Shown here: positions 7,698 to 17,897 of the stretch, in pieces
Position numbering within the stretch: position 1 is the stretch's first letter
Layout of the letters: every line of letters begins with the position of its first letter
Program-made: the position numbers and the translations under genes
Source: Paludibacter sp.
Lineage (GTDB): Bacteria > Bacteroidota > Bacteroidia > Bacteroidales > Paludibacteraceae
Assembly (NCBI GenBank): GCA_031292575.1
Contig: JARLGX010000024.1
Coordinates: forward strand, 1-64,000
Direction: 5' to 3'
DNA: 64,000 nucleotides
Notes under the pieces: model-generated
Told to the model about the DNA's origin: nothing
Databases searched by the model: none
Seen by the model: the letters and a program-made list of their open reading frames with translations, nothing else

Positions 7698-9509
7698 ATG
7701 ACAAATAACAATTTATTACCATTATCAACTGAACAGATTAAACTGCTTACCGAGCTTGCGGCATCACTTTCTGCAGCACAAATCAATTGGGTATCGGGAT
7801 ATTTTGCAGGACTTTCGGCACAGGATATTAATGTTCAGAATAACTCTGTTTCAATAAATACTCCTTTACTTCAAAACGAAATAGTTACATCAGAAACAGA
7901 AAAATCATTAACCATTTTATACGGTTCACGTACTGGAAATGGCGAAGGGATAGCCAAACAGGCACAAAAAAATGCAGCTGCATTAGGTATTGATGCAAAA
8001 CTAAAAAGCATGGAAACCTATAAAAACAACGACCTGAAAAATGAAACAAATTTATTATTGATTGTGAGCACACACGGTGAGGGTGAACCACCGTTTCAGG
8101 CAAAAACATTCTACGATTTTCTGTTTAGTAAACGTGCACCGAAACTCGAAGAACTAAATTTCTCAGTTCTTGCTTTAGGTGATAGCTCTTATTTAAAATT
8201 TTGCCAGACTGGAATTGATATTGATAATCGTCTCGAAGAATTAGGTGCAAAACGAATTGCAAAGAGAGTGGAATGCGACGTAAATTTTAGAGACTCTGCC
8301 TTGAAATGGATTAAGGATAGCTTGAAAGTATTAAATAGTAATTCTGCGAATTCTCAGCAAACAAAACTTATTTACACCAAATCTGAAACTGACAGTATCT
8401 ACGGAAAAGAAAATCCGTTTCAGGCACAGGTTTTAGAAAAAACTTTTTTACACGGACGGGACAGCAACAGACAAACCTTGCATGTAGAACTTTCGTTGGA
8501 GAATTCTGGTATAACTTATGAACCAGGTGATTCACTCGGGGTTTTTGCTACGAACCCACCAGAATTAGTAGAAAGTCTTATCAAGACTGTGAATCTTTCG
8601 CCCACCGATAAAGTTATTTCTGAGCAAGGAGATATTACTTTAAGTGATACGCTTTTCAAAAATTACGAACTTACTCACATTACACCCGATGTGCTGAATC
8701 GTTATGCAAAACTTACTGATAACAATAAAATTAAAGAAATTCTCCAATCACCGGATTCGGTAAAAGATTTCATTTACGGCAAAGATTTGGTGGATTTATT
8801 TACTCAATTCCCTGAAGAATTATCTCCCGATCAATTTGTTTCAATATTAAGACCAGTACAACCAAGACTCTATTCCATTTCTTCAAGTCCACAAACTTAT
8901 CCAAATGAAGTTCATCTGACTGTAGGAGTTGTAAAATACAAAAATGGCGACCGAAATAAAACCGGATTATGTTCTGTTTTTCTATCTGATAGAACAGAAG
9001 AAAACGAAACCGCACCTGTTTTTATTGAAAAAAACCACAACTTCCGTTTGCCCCAAAACCATGAAACTCCCATAATAATGGTTGGAGCTGGAACAGGAGT
9101 TGCTCCTTACCGTGCATTTTTACAACACCGCGAACAAGTTGAAAAACGGGGAAAAAGCTGGCTTATTTTTGGGAATCGTCATTCCGAAAGTGAATTTTTA
9201 TATCAGTTGGAATGGCAAAGACATCTGCGTGAAAGTTCCTTAACTCGTATGGACGTAGCTTTTTCACGCGACAATTCAGAAAAAGTGTATGTTCAAAATC
9301 ATATTAAGGAACAAGGAAAATTACTTTTCGACTGGCTGGAAAACGGTGCACACTTTTATGTGTGTGGCGACATGAAAAGAATGGCTCACGATGTACACAA
9401 TACACTTGTAAATGTGGTAAGTAAACATGGTGGTTTAAAGCAGCAAGCTGCCGAAGAATATGTTTTTAATCTGCAACAACAGCACCGTTATCAAACAGAC
9501 GTTTACTAA
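7698..9509 (+). CDS. cysJ: Sulfite reductase [NADPH] flavoprotein alpha-subunit (CysJ)
   Basis: At 603 residues this matches the 599 residues of E. coli CysJ. It passes electrons from NADPH through FAD and FMN to CysI. The N-terminus (LLPLSTEQ, then INWVSGYFAG) resembles E. coli CysJ. The flavodoxin domain has LYGSRTGNGEGIAKQ and STHGEGEPP; the FAD domain has RLYSISSSP; the NADPH domain has GAGTGVAPYRAFLQHR, FGNRH and YVCGDMKRMA. The protein ends in the usual QTDVY. The ATG at 7698 is chosen from homology and the upstream promoter. It is divergent from the siroheme operon and followed 56 bases later by cysI. Confidence 0.95.
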   Translation: MTNNNLLPLSTEQIKLLTELAASLSAAQINWVSGYFAGLSAQDINVQNNSVSINTPLLQNEIVTSETEKSLTILYGSRTGNGEGIAKQAQKNAAALGIDAKLKSMETYKNNDLKNETNLLLIVSTHGEGEPPFQAKTFYDFLFSKRAPKLEELNFSVLALGDSSYLKFCQTGIDIDNRLEELGAKRIAKRVECDVNFRDSALKWIKDSLKVLNSNSANSQQTKLIYTKSETDSIYGKENPFQAQVLEKTFLHGRDSNRQTLHVELSLENSGITYEPGDSLGVFATNPPELVESLIKTVNLSPTDKVISEQGDITLSDTLFKNYELTHITPDVLNRYAKLTDNNKIKEILQSPDSVKDFIYGKDLVDLFTQFPEELSPDQFVSILRPVQPRLYSISSSPQTYPNEVHLTVGVVKYKNGDRNKTGLCSVFLSDRTEENETAPVFIEKNHNFRLPQNHETPIIMVGAGTGVAPYRAFLQHREQVEKRGKSWLIFGNRHSESEFLYQLEWQRHLRESSLTRMDVAFSRDNSEKVYVQNHIKEQGKLLFDWLENGAHFYVCGDMKRMAHDVHNTLVNVVSKHGGLKQQAAEEYVFNLQQQHRYQTDVY

Positions 9510-9565
9510 ATCCTATGTTTTAAAATAGTAAATGTCAAATATTTAAATAGTAAATAAAATATTAT

Positions 9566-11275
9566 ATGTCCGAAATAAAATTATCCGAAGTAGAACGGAT
9601 TAAAACAGAAAGTAACTACTTGCGTGGAACTATTAAAGAAGGTCTTGCCAACCAGATCACGGGCAGCATTAGTGCAGATGATCAGCAATTGATTAAACTT
9701 CACGGAGCTTATCAACAACAAGATCGGGATTTGGACGATGAACGTAGAAAACAAAAACTTGAACCATTGTACAGTTTTTTGATACGTATCCGCGTTCCGG
9801 GTGGAGTTGCCACTACAAAACAGTGGTTAGAAATTGACAAACTGGCAGACACGTATGGGAATCCAACTATTAAACTAACTACCCGTCAAGCTTTTGAGTT
9901 ACACGGCGTGGTTAAACGAAAACTGAAAGCAACCATTAAAGGAATTAATCAGACTCTGTTGGATACCTTGGCAGCCTGTGGTGATGTAAACAGAAATGTA
10001 ATGACATCAGCAAATCCATGGGAAAGTGAAATTCATCAACAGGTGTATAATGATGCACGGGCTTTGCATACTAATCTTTCACCTCAAACCACTGCCTATC
10101 ATGAGATTTGGCTGAACAATGAACTTGTTTCAGGAGGTGAAAAGCAAGAAGATTTTGAACCGCTATACGGAAAAACATATTTGCCAAGAAAATTCAAAAT
10201 CGCCATCGCCATTCCTCCCCGAAACGATGTGGACGTTTATGCTAATGATTTAGGTTTTATTGCAATTGCAGAAAACGGAAAATTAATTGGATACAATATT
10301 CTGGCTGGTGGTGGAATGGGAATGACATTTGGAATAGAAACGACTTACCCACGTTTGGGCGATTTGATTGGTTTTGTAAAACCGGAGGATATTGTGGACG
10401 CTGCAAAAACCGTAGTAATTTGGCAGCGAGAAAACGGGAATCGCTCTGACCGTAAAAATGCCCGTTTGAAATACACCATTGACAGAATTGGGTTAAACGA
10501 ATTTAAAAGTGCAATTAAAAACGAATTAGGAAACAAACTGGAATCTGCAAAACCATTTCATTTCCAGAGCAATGGTGACAATTACGGTTGGGAAAAAGGA
10601 TTTAACAACAAGTGGTATTTCACCCTATTTGTTGAAGGTGGAAAAGTGAAAAACACAGATAAACTTCAACTCAAAACTGCTTTGCAGGAAATTGCTCAAA
10701 ATCACAAAGGGAATTTTATTCTTACCGGAAATCAAAATCTCGTTATTGCCGATGTGGACGAAAATGAAAAGGAGAAAATAAATCAACTTCTTGAAAAATG
10801 GAAACTGAATAAATCTTTCAGCGGAATTCGCAGAAACAGTCTGGCATGTGTGGCATTGCCACTTTGCGGAATGGCTTTTGCAGAAGCAGAAAGATATTTA
10901 CCATCATTGGTTGATAAAATAGAAGAATATATTAAAACCCTGAATATTGAGGAAGAAGATATACTCATTAGAATGACCGGCTGTCCGAATGGCTGTGCCA
11001 GACCATATTTGGGTGAAATAGGTTTGGTTGGTAAATCACCAGGCAAATATAATCTTTATCTCGGTGCAAGTTTTACAGGAGACAGATTAAATAAATTATA
11101 TGCCGAACTACTTACCGAAGAAGAAATAATTGCAGTTTTAAAACCAATTTTGGCCGATTACGCCTTAACAAAAAATTATGGTGAACGATTTGGTGATTTT
11201 GTAATCCGAAAAGAATATGTGAATGCAACAACTGACGGCATTAACTTCCACAGTAATGTAAAAAAATCTATGTAA
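9566..11275 (+). CDS. cysI: Sulfite reductase [NADPH] hemoprotein beta-subunit (CysI)
   Basis: The 569-residue protein (E. coli 570) reduces sulfite to sulfide using a coupled siroheme and 4Fe-4S cluster. The cluster cysteines lie in CVALPLCGMA and in MTGCPNGCARPYLGE near residues 430-480. RVPGGVATTKQWLEID and TTRQAFELHGV in the N-terminal half are family hallmarks. Its siroheme would be made by the enzymes of the divergent operon. The coding sequence is intact, with no fusion or truncation. Confidence 0.96.
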   Translation: MSEIKLSEVERIKTESNYLRGTIKEGLANQITGSISADDQQLIKLHGAYQQQDRDLDDERRKQKLEPLYSFLIRIRVPGGVATTKQWLEIDKLADTYGNPTIKLTTRQAFELHGVVKRKLKATIKGINQTLLDTLAACGDVNRNVMTSANPWESEIHQQVYNDARALHTNLSPQTTAYHEIWLNNELVSGGEKQEDFEPLYGKTYLPRKFKIAIAIPPRNDVDVYANDLGFIAIAENGKLIGYNILAGGGMGMTFGIETTYPRLGDLIGFVKPEDIVDAAKTVVIWQRENGNRSDRKNARLKYTIDRIGLNEFKSAIKNELGNKLESAKPFHFQSNGDNYGWEKGFNNKWYFTLFVEGGKVKNTDKLQLKTALQEIAQNHKGNFILTGNQNLVIADVDENEKEKINQLLEKWKLNKSFSGIRRNSLACVALPLCGMAFAEAERYLPSLVDKIEEYIKTLNIEEEDILIRMTGCPNGCARPYLGEIGLVGKSPGKYNLYLGASFTGDRLNKLYAELLTEEEIIAVLKPILADYALTKNYGERFGDFVIRKEYVNATTDGINFHSNVKKSM

Positions 11276-11437
11276 AAATCAACATTTAACTTACATTCAA
11301 CACAAAACAGGTCTTTTTAATTTTAACGAGCTAGCAGGTTTCATTAAAGATAATTTCAGATAATGTTTCTTGTTTGAAAGTCTCCAATCAAAAGCAAATT
11401 TCTATTTGAGAATAGCGTTTATCTCAATTATTTGTGT

Positions 11438-11445
11438 TATATTTG
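11438..11445 (+). promoter_or_regulatory. Probable gyrB -7 promoter element
   Basis: TATATTTG is an exact TAnnTTTG match about 87 bases before the gyrB start. A clear TTG at the right distance was not found (only TTTA 16 bases upstream), so the -33 part is weak. Nothing else coding was seen in the 256-base gap between cysI and gyrB. Confidence 0.5.
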
Positions 11446-11519
11446 TGTGTTTTTTTAGATGCAAACCAACAATTCACGAGAAAACAGCAATAAAACATCA
11501 AACAACTGTAATCAAATAA

Positions 11520-13496
<1,977 letters not shown>

Positions 13497-13503
13497 TAAT
13501 TTA

Positions 13504-13555
13504 AGTTGATTGGTTCATCAGTTATTTATTTTATAAACAAATGAACCAATCAACT
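13504..13555. repeat. 15-base perfect inverted repeat after gyrB
   Basis: AGTTGATTGGTTCAT (13504-13518) is matched exactly by ATGAACCAATCAACT (13541-13555), with a 22-base AT-rich loop. There is no T-tract on either side, so it is not a classical intrinsic terminator. It fills almost the whole gap between gyrB and the LOG-family gene. The arms contain TTGATTGGTT words of the kind found in dispersed intergenic repeats. Confidence 0.7.
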
Positions 13556-13566
13556 AATAATCAAAT

Positions 13567-14115
13567 ATGAATATAGCCGTTTTTTGCTCTTCAAGCAATC
13601 ATATCGCTGACCACTACAAACAAGCAGCATTTGAGCTTGGCGAATTGATTGCCGAAGGTGGGAATACGCTTATTTTTGGAGGGGCAACGGGCGGATTGAT
13701 GGACTCAATTTCCAAAGGAGCCCACTGCAAAAATGGGAAAATAATTGGTGTAATTGCACAGGCAATTATAAACATGAATCGCCAAAGCCACTTATGCACA
13801 GAACTTATCGAGGTTGAAAATCTTAGTGATAGAAAAGTGCAAATGAAAGCATTGGCAGATGTGTTTGTAGTTTTACCAGGAAGTTATGGAACTTTAGACG
13901 AAATGCTTGACATTATTGCCTCGGGCATTGTTGGAGAGCATAAAAAGCCATTGATTCTGTTGAATTTTGATGGATTTTACACCGCATTTCTCAATCAAAT
14001 TGATTTCATGCGCAGTGAATCTTTTATACCATCAGAAGAAAAATACAAACCTCTTATTGTCAAAGATATTAATCATTGTATGGAGTTAATTAATTTATCT
14101 AATAAAAACTCATAA
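13567..14115 (+). CDS. LOG-family (TIGR00730-like) protein
   Basis: This 182-residue Rossmann-fold protein belongs to the LOG / lysine-decarboxylase-like family; characterised members are phosphoribohydrolases that release cytokinin bases from nucleotides. The start NIAVFCSSSN is typical. The family motif PGGxGTxxE appears as PGSYGTLDE, and the GGGxxGLM loop as GGATGGLMD, so both signature loops carry small changes. It sits between gyrB and the GH16-like gene, 12 bases before the latter. Its physiological substrate cannot be told from the sequence. Confidence 0.85.
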   Translation: MNIAVFCSSSNHIADHYKQAAFELGELIAEGGNTLIFGGATGGLMDSISKGAHCKNGKIIGVIAQAIINMNRQSHLCTELIEVENLSDRKVQMKALADVFVVLPGSYGTLDEMLDIIASGIVGEHKKPLILLNFDGFYTAFLNQIDFMRSESFIPSEEKYKPLIVKDINHCMELINLSNKNS

Positions 14116-14127
14116 TATCATCCCATT

Positions 14128-15444
14128 ATGAATCTATTTTGGAAAAAACTCTTTGGAGGTATTACTCCTACAGCCAAACTCGAAAAAAATGAAGCTGAAT
14201 TAATAATTGCCATGCACCGTTATGCTGAAGTTGAAAAATCTGTAGAACTGGCAGATTACAAAAAACTTTTTCATATAGTAAAATCTGCGAAATTTCAGGA
14301 GAACAAAAAAATTCTCAAAAACCGAAAATACAAAGATACAGAAGAGTATCAAATTTCAAAGAAATATAAAAAACTGCTTAACTCTCCCTCAATTAAACTC
14401 TACTATCAGGTTTTAGAATCTGATAATTTGAAACAATATCTTAGTTTTAAGGCTACAGTTGAATATGAGTTATTGGGCGACAAGAAAAAAGTAAAAGCTT
14501 CAGAAACTCTAATAAAATACAAGCAATTTGAACATTCCAAAGCGTATAAAACTTACACACGCTTCAATAATTCATTCATTATAAGCGAGTTTGAAAAATT
14601 AAAAGTCAAAGTTGTTTCAGACGAATTTAAAAAGGCAAACGAGTTTTGGGCAAATGAAAACCGCTGGCATAATACGCCTGAATTTGCCCAACAAGAACGG
14701 TTCTACGAATTAGCTCATAATCCGGATATTATATTTTTTGAAAACGAAAAACCGGAGCGTTTTGAAAAATATCGTGCATTGAAATTAACTTTTCAGGATG
14801 AATTCGAATGGAATACGCTGGATAAATCACATTGGAATTTCGGATTTCACTACCGAAGTGCAAAGTTGATTGGTAATCACTCCTTTAGCAACGAGAAGCA
14901 AGCTAACCACTCAGGAAAAAATGTATCAGTGGTTGATGGAAAGCTAAAACTGGCGACCAAACACGAAAAAGTTATAGCTCCTGCCTGGGATATAACCAAA
15001 GGATTTATTGAAAAAGAGTTTAATTTCACGTCCGACGTGCTACAAACTGCCGATACTTTTACTCAAAAACATGGTGTATTTAGGGCAAAAATCAGGTGTA
15101 ACGGTAATGTTCAACATGCTTTTTGGTTAGGTACTGAAAATAAATTACCTCATATCAATATCTTTCATTTTGATGGAAAGTTAATCACATTGGGTAATAC
15201 GAATAAAAATTTGGTTGATGGTTTAAAAATAAAAGGTCTCAATCCAAATCAATTTTATATTTACACGCTACTTTGGTCGAAAAAAGAATTGATTTGGATG
15301 ATTAATAATTTAGAGGTTTACAGGACAGCCAGCAATATCCCTTCCGAAGAAATGTATCTGGCATTCAATTCTTTTATTTCTCAAAAACAAAAAGGAAGTG
15401 CTGGAAATTTAGAAGTTGATTGGGTAAGAGTATATTCAAATTAA
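14128..15444 (+). CDS. Helical-repeat protein with a non-catalytic GH16-like C-terminal domain
   Basis: The 438-residue product has two parts. Residues 1 to about 215 are charged and helical, with degenerate units such as YKKLLNSPSIKLYY, YKQFEHSKAYKTY and FYELAHNPDIIFF. Residues from about 222 to 438 resemble a GH16/concanavalin-A-like domain: LTFQDEFEWNTLDKSHWN, GVFRAKIRCNG, HAFWLG and the ending LEVDWVRVYSN. The GH16 active-site motif GEIDIME aligns with PHINIFH (341-347), so all three acidic residues are replaced (E to H, D to N, E to H). No signal peptide is seen. It is probably a binding or structural module rather than a hydrolase. The domain call is fairly sure; the role is unknown. 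Confidence 0.7.
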   Translation: MNLFWKKLFGGITPTAKLEKNEAELIIAMHRYAEVEKSVELADYKKLFHIVKSAKFQENKKILKNRKYKDTEEYQISKKYKKLLNSPSIKLYYQVLESDNLKQYLSFKATVEYELLGDKKKVKASETLIKYKQFEHSKAYKTYTRFNNSFIISEFEKLKVKVVSDEFKKANEFWANENRWHNTPEFAQQERFYELAHNPDIIFFENEKPERFEKYRALKLTFQDEFEWNTLDKSHWNFGFHYRSAKLIGNHSFSNEKQANHSGKNVSVVDGKLKLATKHEKVIAPAWDITKGFIEKEFNFTSDVLQTADTFTQKHGVFRAKIRCNGNVQHAFWLGTENKLPHINIFHFDGKLITLGNTNKNLVDGLKIKGLNPNQFYIYTLLWSKKELIWMINNLEVYRTASNIPSEEMYLAFNSFISQKQKGSAGNLEVDWVRVYSN

Positions 15445-15455
15445 TTCCAATTTAC

Positions 15456-15517
15456 TATTGTGCTGATTCCAAATAATTGGTAATTCGTGGAATGAAAGAT
15501 TTAAATTGAGCACAATA
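15456..15517. repeat. Nested inverted repeat in the kdsA-kdsC leader
   Basis: TATTGTGCT (15456-15464) pairs with AGCACAATA (15509-15517), and inside it ATTCC (15466-15470) pairs with GGAAT (15489-15493). Together they fill most of the 95-base gap between the GH16-like gene and the KdsA-KdsC gene. No T-tract follows, so it could be a leader structure, an operator or a repeat remnant. Confidence 0.4.
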
Positions 15518-15539
15518 AAAATTAATAGAAAATTAAAAC

Positions 15540-16919
15540 ATGCTTGAAACCTGCAAAATAAATGTTCTGAACCGTTTTGATATAGGTGGAAACAATAGGT
15601 TTGTCTTGATTGCCGGACCATGTGCCATAGAAACTGAAGAAATGACCATGGAAGTGGCTCGTACGTTGAAAGAAATTTGTTCTGAACTTAATATTCACCT
15701 TATATTTAAGTCCTCATTCGATAAAGCCAACCGTTCATCCGTAAAATCACCTCGGGGAGTAGGATTGAAACGCGGATTAGAAATACTTCAACGCGTAAAA
15801 ACAGAACTCGACTTACCAATAGTAACTGATGTTCATGAAACATGGCAATGTGCAGAGGTAGCTAAAGTGGCTGACATATTGCAAATTCCGGCATTTCTTT
15901 CCCGCCAAACCGATTTATTGATAGCTGCCGCCAAAACCGGTAAAATTGTCAATGTAAAAAAAGGGCAATTTATGGCACCTTGGGATATGAAAAACGTTGT
16001 TGATAAACTACGCGACTCGGGGAACGAAAACATTTTGCTTTGCGAACGAGGTTCAAGCTTCGGGTACAACAACTTAGTGGTAGACATGACCGGTTTAGTT
16101 GAAATGCGAAATTATGGCTTCCCAATTGTTTTTGATGCAACTCATGCTGTACAAAAACCAGGAGGGCAAGGAACTTCAACGGGAGGAAACCGGGAAATGG
16201 TACCCTATTTAATGCGGGCAGCTCTGGCCGTTGGTGTTGATGCCATTTTTGCCGAAGTTCACCCCGATCCTGATCATGCTTTCTCAGATGGTCCAAATCA
16301 AATTTACCTGTCGAAAATTCGTGAAATTCTGGAACAAGCTATTGCCATTGATAATATTACGAAAGGCATTTCGCAACAGTCAACAGAAAATAGTCAACAG
16401 AAAATAGTTGAATTCAAAAATCAAAGTTCGGAACCCAAAACTCTAAACATCAAACTTTTATTGACGGATGTTGATGGTGTTTTAACTGATTCAGGCATGT
16501 ATTATTCCGAAGCCGGTGATGAGTTAAAGAAATTCAATACGCACGACGGTATGGGTATGCAACTCATTCGTGAAAAGGGGATTAAAACTGGAATTATCAC
16601 TTCTGAAAATACTAAATTAGTAGAACGTCGTTTTCAAAAATTGAAGCTTGATTTCCTTTATCAGGGTAAAAGAGAAGGTGGAAAATTAGCTTCAGTAAAG
16701 GAAATTTGCGAAAAAGAAGGCATTTCGCTTACCCAAGTTGCCTATATTGGTGACGATGTAAATTGTTTTGAATTACTTTCGTCTGTTGGTTTAGCTGCTT
16801 GTCCGGCTGATGCATTGGATGCAGTGAAAAATATTCCCGGAATAATTCAAATGAAGAAAAAAGGGGGCGAAGGTTGTGTAAGAGAGTTTATTGAGATGAT
16901 ACTAAGTAGAAACTCCTAA
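15540..16919 (+). CDS. KdsA-KdsC fusion: Kdo-8-phosphate synthase and Kdo-8-phosphate phosphatase
   Basis: One 459-residue frame fuses two consecutive steps of Kdo synthesis for lipopolysaccharide. Residues 1-276 are KdsA, which condenses phosphoenolpyruvate and arabinose-5-phosphate: IAGPCAIE (C28, the metal-dependent class), FKSSFDKANRSS, ATHAVQKPGG and EVHPDPDHAFSDGPNQ. Residues 277-302 are a polar linker. Residues 303-459 are a KdsC-like HAD phosphatase with nucleophile D310 and D312 in LLTDVDGVLTDSG, then GIITSE and AYIGDDVNC. The linker is encoded partly by two tandem 14-base copies (16378-16405). KdsD follows immediately. A fusion is uncommon, so a missed stop codon in the assembly is the alternative. 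Confidence 0.92.
   Translation: MLETCKINVLNRFDIGGNNRFVLIAGPCAIETEEMTMEVARTLKEICSELNIHLIFKSSFDKANRSSVKSPRGVGLKRGLEILQRVKTELDLPIVTDVHETWQCAEVAKVADILQIPAFLSRQTDLLIAAAKTGKIVNVKKGQFMAPWDMKNVVDKLRDSGNENILLCERGSSFGYNNLVVDMTGLVEMRNYGFPIVFDATHAVQKPGGQGTSTGGNREMVPYLMRAALAVGVDAIFAEVHPDPDHAFSDGPNQIYLSKIREILEQAIAIDNITKGISQQSTENSQQKIVEFKNQSSEPKTLNIKLLLTDVDGVLTDSGMYYSEAGDELKKFNTHDGMGMQLIREKGIKTGIITSENTKLVERRFQKLKLDFLYQGKREGGKLASVKEICEKEGISLTQVAYIGDDVNCFELLSSVGLAACPADALDAVKNIPGIIQMKKKGGEGCVREFIEMILSRNS
16378..16405 (+). repeat. Two tandem 14-base repeats in the KdsA-KdsC linker
   Basis: AGTCAACAGAAAAT occurs twice in direct succession (16378-16391 and 16392-16405). The unit is not a multiple of three, so the two copies are read in different frames, yet the fused frame stays open. 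It lies exactly at the domain junction and looks like intergenic repeat DNA that became coding. Confidence 0.8.
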
Positions 16920-16934
16920 TTGGAGAAAAAAAAT

Positions 16935-17897
16935 ATGGATTTTACAACTCGTTCAAAAGAAATATTCCAACAAGAAATTGGAGAACTACAAAAGTTGTCG
17001 GACAAAATTGGACCGGAAATAAACGAAGTAGTTGAGCTAATATATGCCTGCAAAGGCAAATTGGTAATTTTAGGTGTTGGAAAAACCGGCATAATTGGTC
17101 ATAAAATTTCTTCATCGCTAGCTTCAACAGGTACTCCTTCTATTTTCATTAACGCTGCTGAAGCCATGCATGGTGATTTGGGAATGATTGGAAAAAATGA
17201 TATCGCATTGCTAATTTCGAACAGCGGAAGTTCTTCGGAGATTATAAATATTGTGGCTCCATTAAAAAAAATAGGCTGCTCGCTCATCGCAATGACTGGA
17301 AATTTACATTCAGCCTTGGCTCAAGAAGTGTCAATGGTATTGAATGTTGGCGTAACAAAAGAAGCCTGCCCATTAGGACTTGCCCCTACAACTTCAACAA
17401 CTGCTACCTTAGTCATGGGCGATGCATTGACAATTTGCCTTATGGAGCGCCGTGGTTTTAAAGCTGAAAACTATGCTCTTTACCATCCGGGAGGTGCATT
17501 AGGACGTCGCTTGATTTCGCGCGTAAAAGACGAAATGTTTACCGAAGTTCCAAAAGTATATGAAACAACACTCTTTAAAGATGTGATTTACGAAGTTAGC
17601 AATAAACGATTGGGTATGACAATGGTTTATAATCAGGAAGAAAAAGCCATCGGAATTATAACAGATGGCGATATTCGTCGGGCAATTCAAAAGTTTGATG
17701 AATTAAAAAATCTGACAGCTGCCGATTTTATGACGCCTGGATTTAAACGAATTGCACCAGATGAGTTACTTACAGAAGCTCTGGAACTAATGGATCTCAA
17801 TAAAATCACAACATTGAGCGTCGTAGATAGCTCGGAACAAGTTGTTGGTATTCTCTCAATTCATAATATAATTGATTTCCGAAATCTTACACATTGA
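16935..17897 (+). CDS. kdsD: Arabinose-5-phosphate isomerase (KdsD)
   Basis: A 320-residue enzyme that converts ribulose-5-phosphate to arabinose-5-phosphate, the substrate of KdsA encoded just upstream. The N-terminal SIS domain (VILGVGKTGIIGHKISSSLAST, ISNSGSSSEI, PTTSTTATLVMGDAL) is followed by the hinge YALYHPGGALGRRL and two CBS domains (about 205-320). The frame opens at a TTG abutting the previous stop, but the ATG at 16935 is preferred because GGAG sits 10 bases before it. Its stop overlaps the TTG start of the radical SAM gene. Confidence 0.95.
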   Translation: MDFTTRSKEIFQQEIGELQKLSDKIGPEINEVVELIYACKGKLVILGVGKTGIIGHKISSSLASTGTPSIFINAAEAMHGDLGMIGKNDIALLISNSGSSSEIINIVAPLKKIGCSLIAMTGNLHSALAQEVSMVLNVGVTKEACPLGLAPTTSTTATLVMGDALTICLMERRGFKAENYALYHPGGALGRRLISRVKDEMFTEVPKVYETTLFKDVIYEVSNKRLGMTMVYNQEEKAIGIITDGDIRRAIQKFDELKNLTAADFMTPGFKRIAPDELLTEALELMDLNKITTLSVVDSSEQVVGILSIHNIIDFRNLTH

